From positions 1 to 10,382 of the forward strand of contig SIAL01000094.1 in the NCBI GenBank assembly GCA_009691815.1: a stretch of 10,382 bases of DNA. The letters are read 5' to 3'. Position numbers and translations under genes: made by a program. Source of the DNA: Gemmataceae bacterium. Lineage in GTDB: Bacteria; Planctomycetota; Planctomycetia; Gemmatales; Gemmataceae. The notes below the pieces were generated by a model that saw only the letters and a list, made by a program, of their open reading frames with translations, ran no database searches and was not told the origin of the DNA. Positions 6,367 through 10,382 of the stretch are shown one piece after another; the first letter of the stretch is position 1; the number at the start of each line of letters is the position of its first letter.

Positions 6367-7206
6367 ATGTCTGAGATTCCTGCGACACTTGTCAAGCAAC
6401 TTCGTGATCGGACTTTGGCCCCCTTTGGCGACTGCAAAAAAGCCTTAGTCGAAACTGATGGTGACATAGAAAAGGCCATCGACATCCTTCGTAAGAAAAA
6501 CTCCGCCATTCAGGCCAAAGCCGGCAGCCGCGAAACCGCGGAAGGCCGCATTGGCGTGTTCGTGGATACCGCAAAGGGCGTGGCGGGCATGGTCGAACTG
6601 CGTTGTGAAAGCCCACCCGTAACCAAGGCGGACCACTTCGTGGCCTTGGCAAATGACCTTGCTAAGCACATCGCCCATACGCCTGTAAAAGATATCGAAG
6701 AGATGCTTACTCAAAAGTTCATCGACGGTTCGGGCAAAACGGTTTTCGATCGCATCGGGGATGTTGTCGGCATCATTCGTGAAAACATGAAGCCCGTTAA
6801 GATGGTGCGGATCGAAGGCTCTTGTGGCGCTTATGGGCACCATGACGGCAGCATCGGCGTGGTCCTTGAGGTGGAGGGGGCCAATACCCACCCGGAACTC
6901 CTTCGTGACATTTGTATGCACATTGTCGCCAAGAAACCCATTGCCTTGACCCGCGAGGAGGTTCCCGCCGCTTTGATTGATAAGGAGCGAGAAATCGCCA
7001 AGGAACAGGCCGAAGTCCAAGGCAAGGGCAAGCCCGCCAACATCGTGCAGAAGATTGCCGAGGGGAAGGTAAACTCTTGGCTCAAGGATAATGTTTTGCT
7101 GGACCAACCGTTCGTCAAAGACGAATCAAAAACGGTGGGTGAACTGCTGAAGGCCGCTGGACTTAAAGCCAAGCGCTTTGTTTCTCTTCGGGTTGGCCAA
7201 GTTTAA
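6367..7206 (+). CDS. tsf: Translation elongation factor Ts
   Basis: Guanine-nucleotide exchange factor that recycles EF-Tu during elongation. The N-terminal UBA-like domain (about 1-50) has LVKQLRDRT and DCKKALVETDGDIEKAIDILRKK; the core and helical regions follow, with ANDLAKHIA (95-103), the two DICMHIVAKKPIAL / EREIAKEQA-type elements (181-213) and the C-terminal DNVLLDQPFVKDESKTVGEL (241-260). Start is ATG 6367, with GAGG (6357-6360) six bases upstream. At 279 residues it is near E. coli length. Unusual: where E. coli has Cys-Gln-Thr-Asp-Phe-Val, this protein has Cys-Glu-Ser-Pro-Pro-Val (80-85), and the usual TGAGMMDCK is TLAPFGDCK (16-24). The first change resembles planctomycete EF-Ts as I recall it. 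It lies downstream of rpsB past a terminator-like hairpin. Confidence 0.97.
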   Translation: MSEIPATLVKQLRDRTLAPFGDCKKALVETDGDIEKAIDILRKKNSAIQAKAGSRETAEGRIGVFVDTAKGVAGMVELRCESPPVTKADHFVALANDLAKHIAHTPVKDIEEMLTQKFIDGSGKTVFDRIGDVVGIIRENMKPVKMVRIEGSCGAYGHHDGSIGVVLEVEGANTHPELLRDICMHIVAKKPIALTREEVPAALIDKEREIAKEQAEVQGKGKPANIVQKIAEGKVNSWLKDNVLLDQPFVKDESKTVGELLKAAGLKAKRFVSLRVGQV

Positions 7207-7224
7207 GTTTTAGTGCCATGAATT

Positions 7225-7258
7225 AAAAAGCCCCTTACGAAAGTCGGGGGCTTTTTTT
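7225..7258. terminator. Bidirectional intrinsic terminator between convergent tsf and aspS
   Basis: AAAAAGCCCC (7225-7234) pairs with GGGGCTTTTT (7247-7256) over a 12-base loop that can form an inner AC-GAAA-GT mini-stem. On the plus strand it ends in seven T residues (7252-7258) 18 bp after the tsf stop; on the minus strand the stem ends in five U residues and AAUU. It can serve both tsf and the converging aspS. Confidence 0.88.
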
Positions 7259-7343
7259 ATGCAAAAGGGGCATAAACCAAGAACGGTACACGGAGTGAGC
7301 CTACTTCGTTGTGTGCCTACTTCGTTTCCGGACACCTTTGTTG

Positions 7344-9128
7344 CTACAGGCCCAAATCTTTGAGTTGCTTGGGTTCCACCGGGGTAGGGGCGCCTGTCAT
7401 CATGTCCCTTGCCCTTTGGTTTTTGGGAAAAGCAATGACATCTCGAATGTTGGCGGTTCCCGCCAAGATCATGGCCCACCGATCAAGGCCAAGGGCGATG
7501 CCCCCATGGGGAGGTGCTCCATGTTTGAGGGCATCCAAAAGGAAGCCGAATTTCTCCTGGGCCTGTTCCGGGGTAAGGCCAAGGACGGAAAAAACTTTGG
7601 CCTGGACTGCGGGGTCGTGAATACGAATGCTGCCGCCGCCGACTTCATAGCCGTTTATGACAAGATCATAGGCCCGAGCCATGACCTTGGACGGATCCGA
7701 TTCAAGCAAGGGAATGTCGGCAACTCGTGGGGCGGTAAAGGGATGATGGTTGGCAACATAGCGGCCCCCCTGCGGGTCGGGCATAAAGGAAGGGAAATCC
7801 ACAAGCCAAAGTAAGTCAAAGCTGTTTTCCTTGCCCTGGAGCAGTCCAAAAACTTGGGCTAGGTGCAACCGCATGGTTCCCAATACCTGGGCGGCAACCT
7901 CTTCTTTGTCGGCGATCAAAAGGAGCAAGTCCCCGTTTTGGATCCCGAATTGGTCCCGAAGGGCCGCTTGGGAATCTGCGGAGAAAAACTTTTCGATTCC
8001 CCCCAAAAACTTGTTGTCTTCATACTTTAGCCATGCCAAACCCTTGGCACCCGCATTGACGGCGATTTCACTGGTTTTTCCGCCGGGCTTTAGGTCCGTG
8101 TTCGAAAACTTGGAGGCGCCTTGAGCGATGTGAATGGCTCGGACGACCGATCCGGCGGCAATCGCTTCCTTGAACACGCGGAAATCTGTCCCTTTAGCCC
8201 AATCGCTTAGGTCGCTGATTTCCAGCCCAAAACGGGTGTCTGGCTTATCCGAACCATACCGAAGCATGGCTTCTTCGTAGCTCATGCGGCGAATGGGCAA
8301 CGCAATGTCGACACCGCGACAGACCTTGAATATTTTCTGAGCCAACCCCTCGATCATGGTTAAAACATCGTCTTGGTCCACAAACGACATTTCCAGATCC
8401 AGTTGGGTGAATTCGGGTTGTCGGTCGGCGCGAAGGTCCTCATCGCGAAGGCAACGGGCAATCTGATAGTAGCGATCGTAGCCCGAGATCATCAAAAGTT
8501 GTTTGTAAAGCTGGGGTGATTGCGGCAAAGCATACCAAGAGCCGGGATGGACTCGGCTGGGAACCAGATAATCCCGGGCACCTTCCGGGGTGCTTTTCCC
8601 CAAGAGGGGCGTTTCCACTTCGAGAAAGTCCCGTTCACTTAAGTATTCCCGAATGATTCGATTGAGAGTGTGCCGTAGCACCAGAGTTTTTTGCAAACTC
8701 AAGCGGCGTAAATCGAGGTAGCGCTTTTCGAGGCGAATGTCCTCGCCGGCCAACTCTTCCCCGGGGAACTCGGTCACCTCAAAGGGGGGTGTAGGGCACT
8801 GATTTAGGACCTGAATGCTGGTGGCCTCAATCTCAATGGCCCCGGTAATCAGATCGGGGTTTTCCTTGCCGGGTAACCGAGGCCGAACGATCCCTTCGAC
8901 TGCCAAGCACCACTCCCGCCCGAATCCATCGGCCAATTGAAACAGGGCAGGGTTTTCTTTCGTCGCTTCCACCACGACTTGGGTGATGCCAAACCGGTCC
9001 CTCAGGTCAAGAAACACCTGTTGGCCGTAGCCTCGATAGGAATTTACCCAACCATTAAGCCGGACAACCGTCCCGATATGATTTGCTCTAAGTTCCCCAC
9101 AACGATGCGTTCTGCGCCAATCTTGCAT
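7344..9128 (-). CDS. aspS: Aspartyl-tRNA synthetase (bacterial type)
   Basis: Class II synthetase charging tRNA-Asp with aspartate in the cytoplasm. Domain order is the bacterial one: OB-fold anticodon-binding domain (about 1-105, with GWVNSYRGYGQQVFLDLRD), catalytic domain with motif 1 (FLEVETPLL, 168-176), the aspartate/ATP pocket QSPQLYKQLLM (203-213), motif 2 (RCLRDEDLRADRQPEFTQLD, 225-244), the GAD-like insertion (about 290-420), GGGSIRIHD (497-505) and motif 3 (GGIALGLDR, 542-550). The 594 residues match the E. coli length. ATG 9128 has GGAAGGA (minus strand, 9134-9140) five bases upstream. The residue aligned with E. coli Leu30 or Pseudomonas His31, which helps separate tRNA-Asp from tRNA-Asn, is Tyr34 here, so discriminating versus non-discriminating cannot be decided. 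Convergent with tsf; shared terminator downstream. Confidence 0.97.
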   Translation of the reverse strand: MQDWRRTHRCGELRANHIGTVVRLNGWVNSYRGYGQQVFLDLRDRFGITQVVVEATKENPALFQLADGFGREWCLAVEGIVRPRLPGKENPDLITGAIEIEATSIQVLNQCPTPPFEVTEFPGEELAGEDIRLEKRYLDLRRLSLQKTLVLRHTLNRIIREYLSERDFLEVETPLLGKSTPEGARDYLVPSRVHPGSWYALPQSPQLYKQLLMISGYDRYYQIARCLRDEDLRADRQPEFTQLDLEMSFVDQDDVLTMIEGLAQKIFKVCRGVDIALPIRRMSYEEAMLRYGSDKPDTRFGLEISDLSDWAKGTDFRVFKEAIAAGSVVRAIHIAQGASKFSNTDLKPGGKTSEIAVNAGAKGLAWLKYEDNKFLGGIEKFFSADSQAALRDQFGIQNGDLLLLIADKEEVAAQVLGTMRLHLAQVFGLLQGKENSFDLLWLVDFPSFMPDPQGGRYVANHHPFTAPRVADIPLLESDPSKVMARAYDLVINGYEVGGGSIRIHDPAVQAKVFSVLGLTPEQAQEKFGFLLDALKHGAPPHGGIALGLDRWAMILAGTANIRDVIAFPKNQRARDMMTGAPTPVEPKQLKDLGL

Positions 9129-9181
9129 AGTGATCCTTCCATTCGCCCCAAAACCATTCGGGACCCGTATTCAAAAGGAGT

Positions 9182-9187
9182 ATTATA
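9182..9187 (-). promoter_or_regulatory. Candidate -10 box of the aspS promoter
   Basis: The minus strand reads a perfect TATAAT (complement of ATTATA at 9182-9187), 53 bp upstream of the aspS start, implying a leader of roughly 45-50 bases. No -35-like TTGACA is found at 16-18 bp; that space is filled by the inverted repeat at 9192-9214. The position is right, but a six-base match alone is moderate evidence. Confidence 0.4.
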
Positions 9188-9191
9188 GACA

Positions 9192-9214
9192 CCGGCTGGG
9201 GATCCTCCAGCCGG
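9192..9214. promoter_or_regulatory. Palindrome across the aspS promoter spacer (operator candidate)
   Basis: CCGGCTGG (9192-9199) pairs with CCAGCCGG (9207-9214), with GGATCCT-like sequence between that can extend the stem. It is not followed by a T-run on either strand, so it is not an intrinsic terminator. Its place beside the -10 box, overlapping where a -35 would be, suits a protein-binding site. That is inference. Confidence 0.35.
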
Positions 9215-9952
9215 GTCGAGGGCGGTTCTTGGGCATAATTCGGGCGGTTTTTTACCCAGCTGGCCAAAATTGGTCGGAGATCCTTGAACAAAATGCCTTT
9301 TCTCATTCCAACGGGAGAGAAAACCCAAAGCAAGCCAAGCAAGAACAAATAGACCCCTTTTTCATCCAAAAATCACAACAAGATAGCTGTTGGATGGTTT
9401 AGGATGGCTTCGAGGTTGGGTGCTGGTCCAAAACAGCCCTGGGGGGGAAAAGGGAAAATAAATCGTAAACTATTTCCTAATGAAGAGTTACCGGCACGAA
9501 TTTGTTTGGAAAAACCGCAAAGGGCCTGTTCCAGATGCCTCGGCAAAAGCAGGATTTTTTTGCAAAACCAGCGGTGGTTTATGGGGATAGGCAAGCCCTT
9601 TGGTTTTTGAAGGCAAGAGAACCAAAACCATGACAGAAATTGAACTTGCCGTGATTTTGGTCCAAATGGGACAATACCGATAGAGGGTGGGCAAATCCAA
9701 AATCTAGCCACTCTCGTCATTGAAAAGGGGAAATCTGGGGGAAGGTTTCCGAGACCAGATCCGTGGATTCACCGTCCAGATATGCGTTCCGTAGGACTGG
9801 TGCGGTTTGAAGGGGTGAGAAAATCTTACTCCAATCAGTTCCGACAAAGTCTGAATACCCTCCAGGTCGATCTCAAAATTGGTGCAACCCTGCAAGGGGT
9901 TCGCTCAGTTTCTATACCGGTCTGTACAGCCGGATGGAATTCTAAATGGGTT
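9215..9952. other. Long stretch without a credible gene
   Basis: All frames are short or lack ribosome sites and family motifs. It contains a 6-bp hairpin (AAACCA 9565-9570 with TGGTTT 9575-9580), a 7-bp inverted repeat (CATCCAA 9363-9369 with TTGGATG 9390-9396), an A/T-rich patch around 9447-9480, and a 17-codon frame at 9630-9683 (MTEIELAVILVQMGQYR) with no good ribosome site. The promoter of the downstream gene should be here, but I cannot point to a convincing one. No tRNA is visible. Confidence 0.5.
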
Positions 9953-9962
9953 GGAGAACAAC

Positions 9963-10382
9963 ATGCTGCCGCGCATCTGGAATCGTTGGTTCAATCGACA
10001 CCTCAAAAAATCCTCAACCATCTTAAAAAGCAAGCTCATCCCTCTGCAACTGGAAAAGTTGGAGGACAAGGTAGTCCCCGCCACAATCGTTTACAATCCG
10101 GTTTGGGTATCTGGGACAACTGCGGCTGGGTTCACGATTACAGATTCTGCGACAACCCCCGCTATTGTATGGGACAATGCCCCCTTTACTACCATTCGGG
10201 GCTATACTCCGCAGGACTTGGACATCAACCTGGATGCGGGGGAACAAATCTCGGTAACCACGGCGGTGGATTTCAATGTGCCCTTAACCGGCGAACGACA
10301 GGTAGACAAAATCTCCAACCCCACTGGAACCTGGAATTTCGGGTCCTTTGAATACGCACCTACCCCGGTTGAAGGTCATGCC
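9963..10382 (+). CDS. N-terminal part of a planctomycete secreted/surface protein with LEDR-type leader (runs off the window)
   Basis: The frame from ATG 9963 stays open for 140 codons to the last base, so the gene is cut by the window edge. GGAGA (9953-9957) lies five bases before the ATG, a good ribosome site. The first ~30 residues are strikingly basic (MLPRIWNRWFNRHLKKSS and on), then comes PLQLEKLEDKVVPAT at 27-41. This matches the leader pattern (basic segment, then LEDR/LEPR-x-x-P-A/S) at the start of large exported proteins in Gemmata-like planctomycetes. What follows is Thr/Val/Ala/Asp-rich and probably beta-structured (VYNPVWVSGTTAAGFTITDSA), with no Cys, typical of adhesin or repeat proteins. 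Likely an extracytoplasmic surface protein; the real function depends on the missing part. The main alternative frame, 9782-10351, has no ribosome site. Confidence 0.72.
   Translation, partial: MLPRIWNRWFNRHLKKSSTILKSKLIPLQLEKLEDKVVPATIVYNPVWVSGTTAAGFTITDSATTPAIVWDNAPFTTIRGYTPQDLDINLDAGEQISVTTAVDFNVPLTGERQVDKISNPTGTWNFGSFEYAPTPVEGHA

Noticed and set aside
6445..7107. 220-codon minus-strand open frame antisense to tsf
   Set aside because: Same reason: shadow of the EF-Ts gene.
7290..7326. 12-bp direct repeat (GCCTACTTCGTT at 7299-7310 and 7315-7326) and a weak hairpin after tsf
   Set aside because: Only two copies at a 16-bp period, with no repeat-spacer array; not a CRISPR and not clearly functional.
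9088..9369. 93-codon minus-strand frame beginning with a hydrophobic stretch (YLFLLGLLWVFSP), upstream of aspS
   Set aside because: It begins with TTG right after a stop, has no ribosome site, covers the aspS promoter and overlaps the aspS start. The hydrophobic segment is suggestive but not enough.
9565..9580. AAACCA-GCGG-TGGTTT hairpin considered as a terminator
   Set aside because: The T-run (9555-9561) is on the wrong side for the plus strand, and on the minus strand the stem is followed by A residues.
9630..9683. 17-codon frame MTEIELAVILVQMGQYR
   Set aside because: Reads like a protein N-terminus but has no clear ribosome site and stops at once. Kept only as a note in the gene-free stretch.
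9782..10351. 189-codon plus-strand open frame
   Set aside because: No ribosome site before its ATG, and its product is rich in Gly/His/Cys/Arg without family features. Its 3' two thirds overlaps the 9963 frame, which has a good ribosome site and a recognisable leader.

Overview
The window looks like ordinary chromosome from a planctomycete, most likely of the Gemmata/Gemmatales type. Four independent clues support this. (1) EF-Ts carries a Cys-Glu-Ser-x-Pro-Val segment where most bacteria have the TDFV motif. (2) S2 has the long SKKM...RNLxGIR version of its central helical domain. (3) The 665-residue membrane-anchored protein at 3152-5149 matches what I recall of an uncharacterised planctomycete family (WVCR ... 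RKGWGSALDRALIFLAL ... LDPVLGLPLED). (4) A reading frame that opens at 9963 and runs off the right edge starts with a basic leader ending in LEKLEDKVVPA, the LEDR/LEPR-type leader of planctomycete surface proteins. These assignments rest on motif recognition and memory, not on a database search.

Layout, left to right. 1-282 is non-coding and holds a 21-bp perfect palindrome (60-128) with smaller hairpins beside it, resembling a REP or IS200-type end. 283-2085 (minus) is an M3-family oligoendopeptidase. A 221-bp divergent spacer separates it from kdsA (2307-3146, plus), a metal-dependent Kdo-8-phosphate synthase. Five bases after kdsA begins the unknown membrane-anchored protein (3152-5149), so the two form an operon. 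A well-formed sigma-70-like promoter (TTGACC-17-TATAAA, 5314-5342) then drives rpsB (5427-6293, GTG start) and, past a strong hairpin-plus-T-run (6315-6347), tsf (6367-7206). A bidirectional intrinsic terminator (7225-7258) separates tsf from the convergent aspS (7344-9128, minus). About 830 bp without a credible gene lies between aspS and the partial surface-protein gene at 9963.

Functionally, the central block is translation (S2, EF-Ts, AspRS). It is flanked by an envelope pair (Kdo synthesis for lipopolysaccharide plus an inner-membrane-anchored protein), a peptide-recycling protease and a secreted protein. I do not see a defence system, prophage, CRISPR array or biosynthetic cluster. The points most worth a second look are the planctomycete EF-Ts lacking its canonical EF-Tu-contacting residues, the kdsA-linked uncharacterised family, the rpsB-tsf terminator/attenuator, the palindrome at the left edge and the partial secreted protein at the right edge.
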